Assembly (NCBI RefSeq): GCF_008016455.1
Contig: NZ_SAXU01000001.1
Span: 1,488,001-1,552,000, forward strand
Direction of reading: 5' to 3'
Source of the DNA: Brachyspira aalborgi
GTDB lineage: Bacteria > Spirochaetota > Brachyspiria > Brachyspirales > Brachyspiraceae
DNA: 64,000 nt
In this document: positions 18,101-27,508 of the stretch, in pieces
Layout: each line of letters begins with the position of its first letter
Position numbering within the stretch: position 1 is the first letter of the stretch
The notes under the pieces: model-generated
Seen by the model: the letters and a program-made list of their open reading frames with translations, nothing else
Databases searched by the model: none
Told to the model about the DNA's origin: nothing
Translations under genes and position numbers: made by a program

Positions 18101-21100
18101 AGTTAATATCGCTATCTCTTCAACCGCGAAAGCCGAAACTTGAGCCTTTGAATAAGCCGACATATATTCTCTTGAAGCTTCTTCTATATAGCCTGCAAGC
18201 TCATAAGCTTTAGCCAAATTATATCTTATAATTATTTCAGTTTTTAAATCTACGGGAAAATTGGAATTGGAAGAAAGAATATATTTATATCTGTCAATCG
18301 CGTCTTTAAGCATATATAATCTTTGAACATTAATATCATGTCCGCTCATATCCAAAGGGTCGTCTTTCTTTTTTTTGAATCTCGAATTGTCCGCTTCGGC
18401 GGTTAATTTTAAAGCCATTATATATCTAAAAGCCGCTATATGCGAATATAATAATAATCTGTCTTTTGAGCTAACGGAATTATTAGTCGACAATACTTGC
18501 AAATTTTTAGTCGTGTCGAATAATTCTTTAAAAAATTCTTTCTTTATAGAAGTCAAATCGTTTTGAGATAAATATCTTAAATAAAGCGAAGATAAACTTA
18601 AATAATTTTTAGCGTCATTTTGAGCGTTTTCATAAGCCAAATTAGGATTATTTGCCAAAGCTTTAGAATCTAAAGTTTTTTTGTATTCGTCTATGGAAGC
18701 TCTGAAAGAATTTATAGAATTTGAAATAGAACCCTGCCTATAATATAAATATCCTTCGTTATTATAATAAGTTGCAAGCATTAAAGGTTTTATAGATTTT
18801 TTTGGAGTATCTTTCAAAATATAATTTTTATAAGAAGATAAAGCTTCTCTCGAATCGGAATATCTTCCCATTTTTTCGTATAATTCTTGATAAATAGAAT
18901 ATAACATTTGCTGTTTATCGACATTAAGAGGCTCGCCTGGTATATAACCTCCAAAAGCGGCTAAACCAAAATTTATTATATTAATATCCGTTCCGTAAAT
19001 TGTGGCGCTTAAATAATTCGGAGTATAAACCGAAGAGTCTAAACTGTCTATTTTTTCTTTAACATTATCGCAATATATCAAAGCGTTATTATAATCTTCA
19101 AGTTGCAAATAACATGCCGCAAGCAAAAGTTCGTTTAATTCGTTTTGATTTATATTTTCTTTAGTGAGTTTATCTCTTTCAAGCAAAGATTCTATAGCTT
19201 TTTTATAATCTTTCCGTTCTATAGCCGCTACCGAAGTATAACCGACTATTTTATAAATCGCTTCTTTATCGCCCAATTTTTCAAATAAATTTCGCGCCGT
19301 TTCGTATTCTTTATAAGCGTTTTCTATATCGTTATTCATCCATAAAGAATATCCGTAAAAGAAATGATACCAAGCTTTACTCTTATCGCTTCCGACAGTG
19401 TTTAATAATATTTCGGCTTCTTTATATTCTAAAGCCGCATCAGAATATCTGCCGTTCATTAAATAAGAGTTGGCAAGCATTATAGAAACCATATTTGGCT
19501 TTGTTTTAACTTTACTTTTTGCCATTATAAGAGAATCAATAATCTCGCTTTCTAAATTAACGCTTTGAAAAGATAATTTATTATATCCTACATATCTATC
19601 GTTATTAACATTATTATCTCTATAACTCGGCACAAGCTCTATAATGCTTTTATAAGTTTTATCTTCTTGATAAACTTGAATTTGCAACGCTTGAGCGAAA
19701 GTTAACATTTCGGCTTTTTTAATATAATAATCCGCATCATTGGGATAAAGAAATATTGCAAAATCCATATACGAAACCGCTTTATCTACTATCGTATTAA
19801 AAGATTTATTCAAATATAAATAAAATCCGTCCTCTCTCTGCTTTTCGCTTAAAACATATCTTTCTTTGCTATATTGTTTTGACATAGCTATTCCGTAATA
19901 TCTATTAGACAAATAATAATAAGCGTTTGCAAGTTCCGCATGAGCTTCATGGTCAGAATATCTTGTAGACAATAGATTTTTTTCTCTTTCGGTTATAGTT
20001 AGCTCAAGAGAATCTATATTATCGTATGCTCTTAATCCGCTTTCAATTAATCTTGACGAAGATGTAGTATCGTTCGGATTATAAATTAAAACTTCTTTAT
20101 AGTTATCGTAGGAGACAGAATATCGTCCTTCATTATAATATTTATCCGCTAAAGTTTTATAATAATTGGCAAGCAAATTTTTACAATCTTTCGCCTCGTA
20201 AGTGGAATCAAAATTTTTGCCTCCAGAATTCAAAGCGTTTTTAAGCAAAAGATAAGCGCCGTCATCGTTTTTTGCAATCAAAATTTTAGCGTTAGCGTAA
20301 TAACCCAAAGCCTTCATTATATCGTTATTCGATTCTAAATAAGGCTGAAATAAATTCGTGGCATCGTCATAATTTCTTGAAAGAATAAGTCCGTCCAAAT
20401 ACATTAATCTTGCCGCAACCGACAAAGGAAAATAAGGATGAGAATTTTCAATTATATATTCGTAAGAAAATTTTGAATCTTTCAAAAAATCTTTCGCTAT
20501 TTCCAATCTATCGGAAAATATTAAATCTTTTCTTACATAAGGAATTTTATACAAATCGTTTGTATATTCATAATTATTATTTTCAAGCGAACGACTATAT
20601 AATTTTGAAATTAAAATATATAAATCTTTATCGGTATTCAAATTAATTATATTTGTAAGAATATTTAAAGAAGTTTTATTGTCCGTTTGATTTTTAAATT
20701 TTTCATTAGCCGAAATAAATCCAGCCCAAGCTATATTATTTTCAATAGTTTGAGTATTATTCGATAAAAAATATTCATTTGTATAATTTTTTATATCAAG
20801 CCAATTAGTATTAAAAGCTCCGTCAATTTTATCGGCTAAAAAACCAAAAAGAGTTTCTTTATAATAGTTTATAAGAGTATTTTTTGAGTTTAAATAAATA
20901 TCGTTTTTTTCGTTTGTATAAGATTGAATCATTATATCGAAATAAGCTTTTGCGACATTATTTTCATCTTCTTTTAACGGAAAATATTCGGAAAATCTTT
21001 CAATAACCTCTTCTTTTTTATTATAAGGCAATTTTGTAAAAGTATCATACATAGTGTTAGCGTTATCGTCTTTTATAAAATATTCTTTTGTAGAACCCAT

Positions 21101-22072
21101 AGCGACTATGCTCGTTCCATCCGTATTAACCACATAAGCGCCAACCAAAGCGGAAGGATAAGCGACATTAAAATCTATTAATTGAGTGTCTTCCGAAAGC
21201 AAATAATATTGTTTTGAGCTTAAAGAATACGACATTAATCGTCTTTTATCGTAATAAGTTAAATTTCCGTCACCGTCAGAATCATTTTCTATTTCAAAAT
21301 ATATAATCGTATCGTTATTGTAAAAAGAAGGATTAAATTTTAAAGTTTTACTGTCGGTTAAAATCGTTATATTAGTTTTAGATTGCAAATCAAAAACCGC
21401 TAATTGAGAATAAGGCTCTCCAATTTTTGAAGTTATAAAAGCTATATATCTATCGTCAAATGAAAAAGCGGGAGAGTTCGCTTCCAAATCGGAAATTTTA
21501 TTTATATCTTTTCCATTAGGTTTCATTGTAAATAATTTTTTAGTTTTGCCGTCTCTGTCGGATATAAAGGCTATCATATTTCCATTATGCGATATCACGG
21601 GTTCGGTATCGTATCCTTTATAATCGGTAAGCCTAACTATCGACTGCTCCAAATCTTCCAATTTTTTTCTACTTTTTCTGACTTTAAAAATATTTACAAG
21701 TTTGTATAAATAAATATCTCCAAAGGCATCGTCTCTCGTTGAAGAAAAAACCAAATATTTAGATTTTGAATCTACCGAAACGGAAGAGTCGATTCCCGGA
21801 CTTCGAGTAAGTCTAAATCTTTCCAAATTATAAGAATCTACGGCGAATATATCGGTATTTCCAGCGTTTTCCCTCGAATAGTAAATCCAAGTTCCTTCTC
21901 TGTCGATTACCGAATCCAAAGCGGGATTATTTTCTCCCGAAGTGAGCGAATATTTTTTATACTCTCTTAAAAACGGACGACTGTCAAATATATAATCGGC
22001 GCTTCTTTGTTTAGTCGCGCAAGAAAAAACAAAAAATAAACTTAAAGAAAATAATATAAATTTTAATTTCAT
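15143..22072 (-). CDS. Giant lipoprotein: TolB-like propeller, TPR region, possible CHAT-like C-terminus
   Basis: A 2309-residue protein. The signal ends in a lipobox (FFVFSC-AT), so it is probably lipid-anchored facing the periplasm. Residues ~45-300 have TolB/PD40 beta-propeller repeats: GTWIYYSRENAGNTDIFAVD, KYLVFSSTRDDAFGDIYLY and MIAFISDRDGKTKKLF. Residues ~450-1350 are helical with many TPR-like units (YYNEGRYSVSYDNYKEVL, AWYHFFYGYSLWMNND). The last ~350 residues (VYITGSYANLFTVPFAYL, SHYIGISTNSKPF, LMFTYSANSSGDYY) resemble a CHAT caspase-like fold, but no catalytic His-Cys pair is clear, so it may be degenerate. It follows the STAS gene by 33 nt and is probably co-transcribed. A scaffold or surveillance role is possible; no function is assigned. 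Confidence 0.7.
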   Translation of the reverse strand: MKLKFILFSLSLFFVFSCATKQRSADYIFDSRPFLREYKKYSLTSGENNPALDSVIDREGTWIYYSRENAGNTDIFAVDSYNLERFRLTRSPGIDSSVSVDSKSKYLVFSSTRDDAFGDIYLYKLVNIFKVRKSRKKLEDLEQSIVRLTDYKGYDTEPVISHNGNMIAFISDRDGKTKKLFTMKPNGKDINKISDLEANSPAFSFDDRYIAFITSKIGEPYSQLAVFDLQSKTNITILTDSKTLKFNPSFYNNDTIIYFEIENDSDGDGNLTYYDKRRLMSYSLSSKQYYLLSEDTQLIDFNVAYPSALVGAYVVNTDGTSIVAMGSTKEYFIKDDNANTMYDTFTKLPYNKKEEVIERFSEYFPLKEDENNVAKAYFDIMIQSYTNEKNDIYLNSKNTLINYYKETLFGFLADKIDGAFNTNWLDIKNYTNEYFLSNNTQTIENNIAWAGFISANEKFKNQTDNKTSLNILTNIINLNTDKDLYILISKLYSRSLENNNYEYTNDLYKIPYVRKDLIFSDRLEIAKDFLKDSKFSYEYIIENSHPYFPLSVAARLMYLDGLILSRNYDDATNLFQPYLESNNDIMKALGYYANAKILIAKNDDGAYLLLKNALNSGGKNFDSTYEAKDCKNLLANYYKTLADKYYNEGRYSVSYDNYKEVLIYNPNDTTSSSRLIESGLRAYDNIDSLELTITEREKNLLSTRYSDHEAHAELANAYYYLSNRYYGIAMSKQYSKERYVLSEKQREDGFYLYLNKSFNTIVDKAVSYMDFAIFLYPNDADYYIKKAEMLTFAQALQIQVYQEDKTYKSIIELVPSYRDNNVNNDRYVGYNKLSFQSVNLESEIIDSLIMAKSKVKTKPNMVSIMLANSYLMNGRYSDAALEYKEAEILLNTVGSDKSKAWYHFFYGYSLWMNNDIENAYKEYETARNLFEKLGDKEAIYKIVGYTSVAAIERKDYKKAIESLLERDKLTKENINQNELNELLLAACYLQLEDYNNALIYCDNVKEKIDSLDSSVYTPNYLSATIYGTDINIINFGLAAFGGYIPGEPLNVDKQQMLYSIYQELYEKMGRYSDSREALSSYKNYILKDTPKKSIKPLMLATYYNNEGYLYYRQGSISNSINSFRASIDEYKKTLDSKALANNPNLAYENAQNDAKNYLSLSSLYLRYLSQNDLTSIKKEFFKELFDTTKNLQVLSTNNSVSSKDRLLLYSHIAAFRYIMALKLTAEADNSRFKKKKDDPLDMSGHDINVQRLYMLKDAIDRYKYILSSNSNFPVDLKTEIIIRYNLAKAYELAGYIEEASREYMSAYSKAQVSAFAVEEIAILTTLIDFSSKYREIYPDSLDYPIQYVFRILKRLRESVFMITFVEDNNFILEQAKYKVIEFLEDKRPDASFNILAMFDAIEMRRKFLNGRLYTLGENNYLLRDYYKLYDDVLYSYRRYLDSVSTPYNSKAEAATLKEIMEYEKQAIEKFDNTPIEHIVICDVQPKDIDKAMREDETFIWDTYFGYRFVRENNKSYFYMQTNDNLKTKNYVSHIGNSPLKISDTNIFIRELYDSTEYMLPPKTAYIDSGLLSFLKINRNAEKNINSISSATNNIISTNADFSYSNEFKVYNVAYKTNDYTNNLQYSTNTNRRRIFKFIELKDIITNSYVPLIVDITGANNSDISNIMKKNLYIVYSDKETFDKNKNLLKEINNMALVVGNSNRESRIIFYTNYLRNIVTNSLENSMKGFDGNLFTVYGKPDNDMTLLSNVAYQFKMRLYNSYSNSKNPSTTIISNVISYSQSDNERILNYAKIIEDRYSAKDTNTAYTLSEEGYKFLAQSYSNIGDSNAYRFMKAMLPVYRRLGEEGAIKGANRALHFMYLYTNDTYDLIDEYFTPRTLTRFIKAQKTLKNNSSDSVRYLNYIASRVDGEYKNKILEIAVLYDLLYAKMSTNDITNFLNTMTNANDIINIANTISDNKATNQNDIFNAMNYIYANQYIFETETVSAFAEKFYSLYKTNASYIYGLLNKIRVPESDFENNIKTANEIFSNENTNTMFIFYSYENSKYIAYSYIVGDREVKKSALIDREKLNGFLESFANINKAQDRIKALKSIENGMLSSAIIKDASKVGTVYITGSYANLFTVPFAYLEAFKNADVIKIRELKYSSEDIINIGNIDIKIETDSKNNFYNSLESLAVQSAKINSANSKREILASHYIGISTNSKPFDEKDIFLSPATNIDIFRYLRGRNDTKLMFTYSANSSGDYYTIMKYLYGNFDKGIINAYRYIKNNKIDFSPINPSDENALYMASYTLFDYILPGIPKKYRKVIYN

Positions 22073-22105
22073 AAAACAAATTTAAATTATTAAATAAAAT
22101 CAATA

Positions 22106-22438
22106 TTAAAACGATTCTAAAGCTTTATCAACAGAATCGTAAACTTCAAATAAATCTTCCAAATCCACAGTTCTTAATATTTTTTTAATGGTTTCTGGGA
22201 CATCGGCAAGAACTATTTTACCTTGTTTATCCTTTATTTTTCGCATAATGGCTATAAAAACTCTAATTCCGCTAGAACTTAAATATTCTACATTAGAGAT
22301 TTCTAAAATCAAATTAATTCCTCCAGAATCTACCAATTCCTCAAGCTCGGATTCTACAGTCATAGATAAACCTACATCCATTTTGCCCGATAAACTAACT
22401 ACTTTAGCTTTGCCTTTGTCTTCAATTTTCAAACTCAT
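22106..22438 (-). CDS. STAS-domain anti-sigma-factor antagonist
   Basis: A 110-residue single STAS domain of the SpoIIAA/RsbV type. It starts IEDKGKAKVVSLSGKMDV, and has the phosphorylatable serine in VEYLSSSGIRV (~residue 57) and the usual VLADVPETIKKILRTVDLEDLF end. Such proteins bind and sequester anti-sigma kinases when unphosphorylated; many spirochaete copies act in other partner-switching circuits. No kinase or sigma gene is adjacent. GGAGG ribosome-binding site. The 2309-residue lipoprotein gene follows on the same strand. Confidence 0.9.
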   Translation of the reverse strand: MSLKIEDKGKAKVVSLSGKMDVGLSMTVESELEELVDSGGINLILEISNVEYLSSSGIRVFIAIMRKIKDKQGKIVLADVPETIKKILRTVDLEDLFEVYDSVDKALESF

Positions 22439-22616
22439 ATTTTCCTCCTTAAAAATTTTTTCTTAAAATTATTATTAAATTATTATTAATCGTTAAATAT
22501 AATTATAACAAATATAAAAATTAAAGTCAATTAAAATAAACTTATTAAAATAATTTGCTTTATATTTTTTAAATATATTGTAAATTTATAATATTAAAAT
22601 TATTTAAGGAATACAA

Positions 22617-23273
22617 ATGACTTTAAACGATATATTTGCCGAATTTAAAAAATTAAAAAACGATAAAAAAGCGATTGAAATGTCCGCTTACATGAAAAAT
22701 CAATTTGCATTTTTAGGAATTTCCGCAAGCCCAAGAAAGGAAATTGAAAATAAAATTTTTAAATCCGTTTCTAAAGAAGATTTAGATTTTAAATTTACAG
22801 ACAAATGTTATAAAAATAAATATAGAGAATTTCAATATACGGCTATCGATTATCTTAATTTCAAAAAAGAATATTTGAATATATCGCATATTGAAATTTT
22901 GAAAAATTATATACTTACAAAATCTTGGTGGGATACTATCGACCATTTGGATAAAATAGTCGGAGATATTGCGTTGAGAGATAAAAAAGTAAACAAAATA
23001 TTATTGAATTGGAGTTTGGATGAAAATATTTGGATTAGGCGAGTAGCAATCAATCATCAGATTTTAAGAAAAGAAAAAACTAATATTGAACTGCTTGAGC
23101 AAATAATAATAAATAATTTCAATCAAAAAGAATTTTTTATAAATAAAGCGATTGGATGGAGTTTGAGAGATTATAGCAAAACAAATCCAAAATGGGTTAG
23201 AGATTTTATCAAAAGACATAAAAATTCTATGAATAATTTGAGTATAAGAGAGGCAAGTAAATATATATTATAA
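22617..23273 (+). CDS. DNA alkylation repair protein, AlkD family
   Basis: A 218-residue helical-repeat (HEAT-like) protein. AlkD features are visible: GISASPRKEIENK near residue 35, then SWWDTIDHLDKIVG (~103-116, the Trp-Trp-Asp of the DNA-binding/catalytic groove), WSLDENIWIRRVAI and INKAIGWSLRDYSKTNP. AlkD removes bulky or cationic alkylpurines such as N3- and N7-alkyl adducts. Single gene; AAGGAA precedes the ATG. Confidence 0.92.
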   Translation: MTLNDIFAEFKKLKNDKKAIEMSAYMKNQFAFLGISASPRKEIENKIFKSVSKEDLDFKFTDKCYKNKYREFQYTAIDYLNFKKEYLNISHIEILKNYILTKSWWDTIDHLDKIVGDIALRDKKVNKILLNWSLDENIWIRRVAINHQILRKEKTNIELLEQIIINNFNQKEFFINKAIGWSLRDYSKTNPKWVRDFIKRHKNSMNNLSIREASKYIL

Positions 23274-23368
23274 CAAATATAAAAATTAAAATTAATAATT
23301 AGCGGGAACTTTTTTAAATATTATTCGTCTAATATTATATAACAAAAATAAAAATTAAGGAGATAAAA

Positions 23369-23824
23369 ATGTTTAAAAAATTTTTAACCACAATTATTTT
23401 AAGTATGTTAGTAGTATCAAGCGTATTTGCTCAACCGCCAACTCCTCCATCGGAAAACGGTTATGCGCCAATGCCTCCGCCTCATAGACATAGAAAAATG
23501 CCTCGCGGCGATATTTACGGATTATGCAGAATGGCGGGAATATATTTAAGCGAACAGCAAATAAACGATATAAATGAAACTAATTACTATTATGAAAGCA
23601 AAATAAGAGAAGCCGAATACAGAAAGAGAGGAGTCGATTATAAATTTGAGTTTGAAAGAGAAAAAGCGGATATAGATTTAAAAATAATAAAAGATTTAAT
23701 TAATCAAAGAAAAGATATTGAAAAAGAAATTGACTATTTAAGAATAGAAAAAGAAGTTTCAATATTTAATGTATTAACGGCGGAACAAAAAGAGCAAATA
23801 AATAGAATAAGATACTATAGATAA
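23369..23824 (+). CDS. Small secreted Spy/CpxP-like protein
   Basis: A 151-residue protein with a signal peptide (MFKKFLTTIILSMLVVSSVFA-QP), a Pro-rich linker, then a long charged helix pair and an LTAEQKEQINRI ending. This is the LTxxQ hallmark of Spy/CpxP periplasmic chaperone/sensor proteins. Low similarity overall, so the family call is by motif and size. AAGGAG ribosome-binding site; own terminator. Confidence 0.65.
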   Translation: MFKKFLTTIILSMLVVSSVFAQPPTPPSENGYAPMPPPHRHRKMPRGDIYGLCRMAGIYLSEQQINDINETNYYYESKIREAEYRKRGVDYKFEFEREKADIDLKIIKDLINQRKDIEKEIDYLRIEKEVSIFNVLTAEQKEQINRIRYYR

Positions 23825-23850
23825 ACTTCTTAAAATAAATTTTTATGCAT

Positions 23851-23880
23851 AGGAATGGCATATTTGCCGTTCCTTTTTTA
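23851..23880 (+). terminator. Rho-independent terminator
   Basis: AGGAATGGCA (23851-23860), a TATT loop, TGCCGTTCCT (23865-23874), then T6. Confidence 0.85.
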
Positions 23881-23921
23881 TTTCTAATTTTATTTTTAAA
23901 AATAATTTTTTAATAAATATT

Positions 23922-25901
23922 TTAATTAACTATAGCGGTTTTATTTTTCTTTCTCGTAAATATTTGAATCAAAACTAAAATTATTATCGTAGCTAAACCG
24001 ATTATATCGGTAATTGAACCAGGATATATTAGTAGTAATCCAGCGGTTATGAATAATACTCTTTCAATCCAAAAACATTTTCTAAATACATATCCTTCCA
24101 AACAAGAAGCTACTCCGAACATTCCTATAATAGAGGTTATTATTATTTGTATAACTTCAACTAAATTTGTATCTAACATAAGCATAGCAGGATTAAATAT
24201 AAATATATAAGGAATTATAAAAGCTCCAATAGCCAATTTGCTCGCTTCAAGTCCCGTTTTAAAAGGGTCCGATTTAGCTATAGCAGCTCCCGCCATAGCA
24301 GCCAAAGCAACGGGAGGCGTTACATCTGCGATTATACCAAAATAAAATACAAACATATGCGCCGCTAAAGGTTTAAATCCTAAACTTATTATAGCTCCAG
24401 CGGCAATAGTTGAAGTTATCAAATAATTTGCAGTCGTAGGAACTCCCATGCCAAGTATTATTGAGCTAATCATAGTTAATATTAATAATAAAATAGAAAT
24501 TCCTCCCGATATTGAAACTAATCCCGCGCCGACTTTTAAGCCTAATCCCGTAAGAGTTATAACGCCTATTACTATTCCCGCCATAGCGCAGGCAATAGCA
24601 ACGCTTATTATATTTCTTGCAGCATTACAAACAACATCTACAATATCGTTAAATCCGAAGCTGATTTTTCTTTTTTGTAAAATATCAATAATATTGTTTA
24701 TTATAGCGACAAAAACCGCGGATATTATTCCCATCAATCCCGCGTATATTGCCGTTTTTCCAAGAATAAAAAATATTATTATAGTTAATAAAGGAATTAT
24801 TAAATAACCTCTTTTAAGAAGAAGTTCTCCGAATTTTGGAAGAGATTCTTTCGACAAACCTTTAAGTCCCGTCTTTTTTGCTTCAAGATGAACCATTATA
24901 AAAATTCCCGTAAAATATAAAATCGCGGGAATAATCGCCGCTTTTGCAACTTCCATATAAGGAATTCCTAAACTATCCGCCATTAAAAAACTTGCAGCTC
25001 CCATTATAGGAGGCATAATCTGTCCGCCCGTAGAAGCCGAAGCCTCGACTGCGCCTGCAAACTCCGAACGATAGCCAAGAGATTTCATCATTGGTATTGT
25101 AAAACTTCCCGTGCCAACCGTATTTGAAACCGAACTTCCCGAAACCGTTCCAAACATTGCGCTCGTTAAAACGGCAACTTTCGCGGGACCTCCGTCAAAA
25201 CCGCCCGCGATAGCGTTACAAATATCTATAAAAAATTGTCCTATTCCCGTTTTATCAAGCAAAGCTCCAAAAAATATAAATAAAAATATAAATGTCGCCG
25301 AAGCTCCTATTGGCGTTCCCATTATTCCTTCGGTATTATAAAATAAATGAGATACGAGTCTTTGATAAGAATAACCTCTATGATTTAAAAATCCCGGCGC
25401 ATAAGCCCCAAATAAAGCGTAAATTATAAATATTAAAGAAATTATTAAAATTGGAAGTCCGACTATTCTTCTGCAAGCTTCAAATAATATTAATATTCCG
25501 ACTATTCCCACAAAAATATCTAAAGTCGTATATATTCCCGCTCTTCTAACTAAAGATTCAAAATTAAAAACGATATAACTCCATGCAGCCGCTCCGACTA
25601 TAGCAAGTATAATATCATAAAATGGAAGTTTATCTTTTGGCATATCTTTTTTCATTGGAAATAATAAATAAGCAAGAAGCATTACAAAAGCCAAATGCGT
25701 AGCTCTCAAAACTTGCGCCGTTATTCTGCCCGAAAGTATAGAATATAATTGAAATAAACAAAATATAGCGGATATTATTATAATTAAATATTTTTTCCAA
25801 TCTTTATATCTTCTATATCTCGATTCGCTATCATATTTGCTCATATAATTATCTATTTCTTCCGCGCTTAAAATATGAATATGATGATTTTCTTTACTCA
25901 T
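23922..25901 (-). CDS. TRAP transporter permease, fused small and large subunits (TAXI type)
   Basis: A 659-residue polytopic membrane protein. An N-terminal hydrophilic ~45 residues, a DctQ-like part, and a DctM-like part with conserved stretches GTVSGSSVSNTVGTGSF (~255-271), GGQIMPPIMGAASFLM and ILGMGVPTTANYL. These belong to the 4TM/12TM fusion permeases that work with TAXI solute receptors, driving uptake of organic acids or amino acids with Na+ or H+. It overlaps the DUF1850 gene by 4 nt, and the receptor gene lies just upstream, forming a three-gene operon. Confidence 0.93.
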   Translation of the reverse strand: MSKENHHIHILSAEEIDNYMSKYDSESRYRRYKDWKKYLIIIISAIFCLFQLYSILSGRITAQVLRATHLAFVMLLAYLLFPMKKDMPKDKLPFYDIILAIVGAAAWSYIVFNFESLVRRAGIYTTLDIFVGIVGILILFEACRRIVGLPILIISLIFIIYALFGAYAPGFLNHRGYSYQRLVSHLFYNTEGIMGTPIGASATFIFLFIFFGALLDKTGIGQFFIDICNAIAGGFDGGPAKVAVLTSAMFGTVSGSSVSNTVGTGSFTIPMMKSLGYRSEFAGAVEASASTGGQIMPPIMGAASFLMADSLGIPYMEVAKAAIIPAILYFTGIFIMVHLEAKKTGLKGLSKESLPKFGELLLKRGYLIIPLLTIIIFFILGKTAIYAGLMGIISAVFVAIINNIIDILQKRKISFGFNDIVDVVCNAARNIISVAIACAMAGIVIGVITLTGLGLKVGAGLVSISGGISILLLILTMISSIILGMGVPTTANYLITSTIAAGAIISLGFKPLAAHMFVFYFGIIADVTPPVALAAMAGAAIAKSDPFKTGLEASKLAIGAFIIPYIFIFNPAMLMLDTNLVEVIQIIITSIIGMFGVASCLEGYVFRKCFWIERVLFITAGLLLIYPGSITDIIGLATIIILVLIQIFTRKKNKTAIVN

Positions 25902-26371
25902 TTGTCCTCCAATTTATTTAATATTAATAATTTTATATATTCAAATATAGATAAAATTTTATATTCTATCTTTATATTCTCTTGCGGTTTAAATATTTCT
26001 TTTAATTCTATTTTCTTTTCGTCAATTTCTATTTTATGATTGGCGATAGTTCCTACAAATAAATATAAATTATCAATTTTTCTATTAATATCGCTTATTT
26101 CAATATAATCTTCTGTTTCTCTAAATTTTTGTCTTTTTTCAGGTTCGGGAATTCCCGCTCCATAAGACATAAATCTTGTTTTTGAAAGAATAATATATTT
26201 ACTTTTAATAATATAATAATCTCTAACTCGTCCTCTATTCACGGAATGAGTATATGAAATTATAAACTCTTTCTTTTCTATATCAAATATTTTATTATTT
26301 ATCAATAATTTAGGAAATATTGGAATAAATAATATTATAATTAAGGCTAATAATACAATAATTTTTTTCAT
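25898..26371 (-). CDS. DUF1850 family protein, TRAP-associated
   Basis: A 157-residue protein with one N-terminal membrane segment. Its FIISYTHSVNRGRVRDYYII and FMSYGAGIPEPE stretches match DUF1850, a family regularly found between TAXI-TRAP receptor and permease genes. Here too it lies between them and overlaps the permease start by 4 nt. Probably a small envelope accessory of the transporter; function unproven. Confidence 0.85.
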   Translation of the reverse strand: MKKIIVLLALIIILFIPIFPKLLINNKIFDIEKKEFIISYTHSVNRGRVRDYYIIKSKYIILSKTRFMSYGAGIPEPEKRQKFRETEDYIEISDINRKIDNLYLFVGTIANHKIEIDEKKIELKEIFKPQENIKIEYKILSIFEYIKLLILNKLEDK

Positions 26372-26407
26372 AACTATATCATTAACCTAATTATATATAA
26401 ATTATTC

Positions 26408-27361
26408 TTATTTAACATAAATTCCTAATTCTTCATAATATTTCACAGCTCCCGAATGAAATGGAATGGAGATTCCTTTTGGAGCGTCATTTATATTAAG
26501 TTCTTTTCCTTTCGCATGAGCTGCGGATAAATTGGCTTGTTTATCGAATAATGTTTTTATCATATTATAAACATCTTCTTTAGGAATATTATTATTAACC
26601 GCTATAGTCGCTTTAACCGCTACGGCTTTAGTGTCTACATTTACTCCATTATAAGTATTTGACGGAATATTTACTTCTGTATAATATTTATATTGAGATG
26701 TTATTTCTCTTATTTGCATATCTCCTATAGGAACTAAAACTATATCGGTAGATAAAGATAATTCTTGCAAAGCCGCGTTAGGAATTCCCGCGACTATAAA
26801 GCAAGCGTCCAAAGTGCCGTTTTGAAGTCCATCGCTCGATTCTTTAAATGAAAGATTTGATTTTCTAATATCGTTAAAAGTTAAACCGTAAGATTCTAAT
26901 ATTTGTTTAGCGTTAAATTCCGTTCCGCTTCCCGCATCTCCAACAGAAATTCTCTTTCCCTTAAAATCCGCTATGCTTTTAATTCCGCTCGATTTTGTGG
27001 CGGCTATTTGAACGACTTCGGGATATAAAGTAAGTATAGCTGAAAAATTGCTTAAAACTTCTCCCTCAAACATATCCGTTCCGTTATATGCATAATCCAT
27101 AACATCGTTTTGAACAAATGCAAAATCCGCTTCGCCTCTATTTATCAATCTTAAATTTTCGGCTGAAGCTCCCGTAGATTGCGCGGTAACATTAACGCCT
27201 TCAATATTATTATTCCATAGATTTGCAATAACTCCTCCAAAAGAATAATAAGTTCCGCTCGTTCCTCCCGTTGCAAATATATAATTTTTATTCGCGCTTT
27301 TGCCACATCCAATTAAAAATAAAATAAATAATGAAATGTAAATAATTGTTAATCTTCTCAT
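26408..27361 (-). CDS. TAXI family TRAP transporter solute-binding lipoprotein
   Basis: A 317-residue receptor. A lipobox (FLIGC-GK) is followed by the TAXI signature YIFATGGTSGTYYSFGG. Later blocks GEADFAFVQNDV, GKRISVGDAGSGTEFNA and LDACFIVAGIPNAA are typical of the family. It delivers an unknown substrate (organic acid or amino acid) to the permease at 23922-25901. First gene of the operon. Confidence 0.93.
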   Translation of the reverse strand: MRRLTIIYISLFILFLIGCGKSANKNYIFATGGTSGTYYSFGGVIANLWNNNIEGVNVTAQSTGASAENLRLINRGEADFAFVQNDVMDYAYNGTDMFEGEVLSNFSAILTLYPEVVQIAATKSSGIKSIADFKGKRISVGDAGSGTEFNAKQILESYGLTFNDIRKSNLSFKESSDGLQNGTLDACFIVAGIPNAALQELSLSTDIVLVPIGDMQIREITSQYKYYTEVNIPSNTYNGVNVDTKAVAVKATIAVNNNIPKEDVYNMIKTLFDKQANLSAAHAKGKELNINDAPKGISIPFHSGAVKYYEELGIYVK

Positions 27362-27448
27362 AATTTTACCTCTTTTTATTTTATTAATTACTACATATAG
27401 TATATTTAATTAAATTTAAAGTCAATACTATATAATACTATATAATAA

Positions 27449-27487
27449 AAAAAACAAGAGAGATATTGTCTCCCTTGTTTTATTTTT
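27449..27487 (-). terminator. Rho-independent terminator
   Basis: On the minus strand AACAAGGGAGAC, a short loop, then TCTCTCTTGTT and a T run, following the chemoreceptor gene. Confidence 0.8.
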
Positions 27488-27508
27488 TATTAATTAATAT
27501 TTATCTTC

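Noticed and set aside
24448-25341. Plus-strand ORFs inside the TRAP permease, and similar opposite-strand ORFs in crotonase, thiolase and hydrogenase genes
   Set aside because: Antisense shadows of strongly conserved proteins, without ribosome-binding sites or recognisable products.
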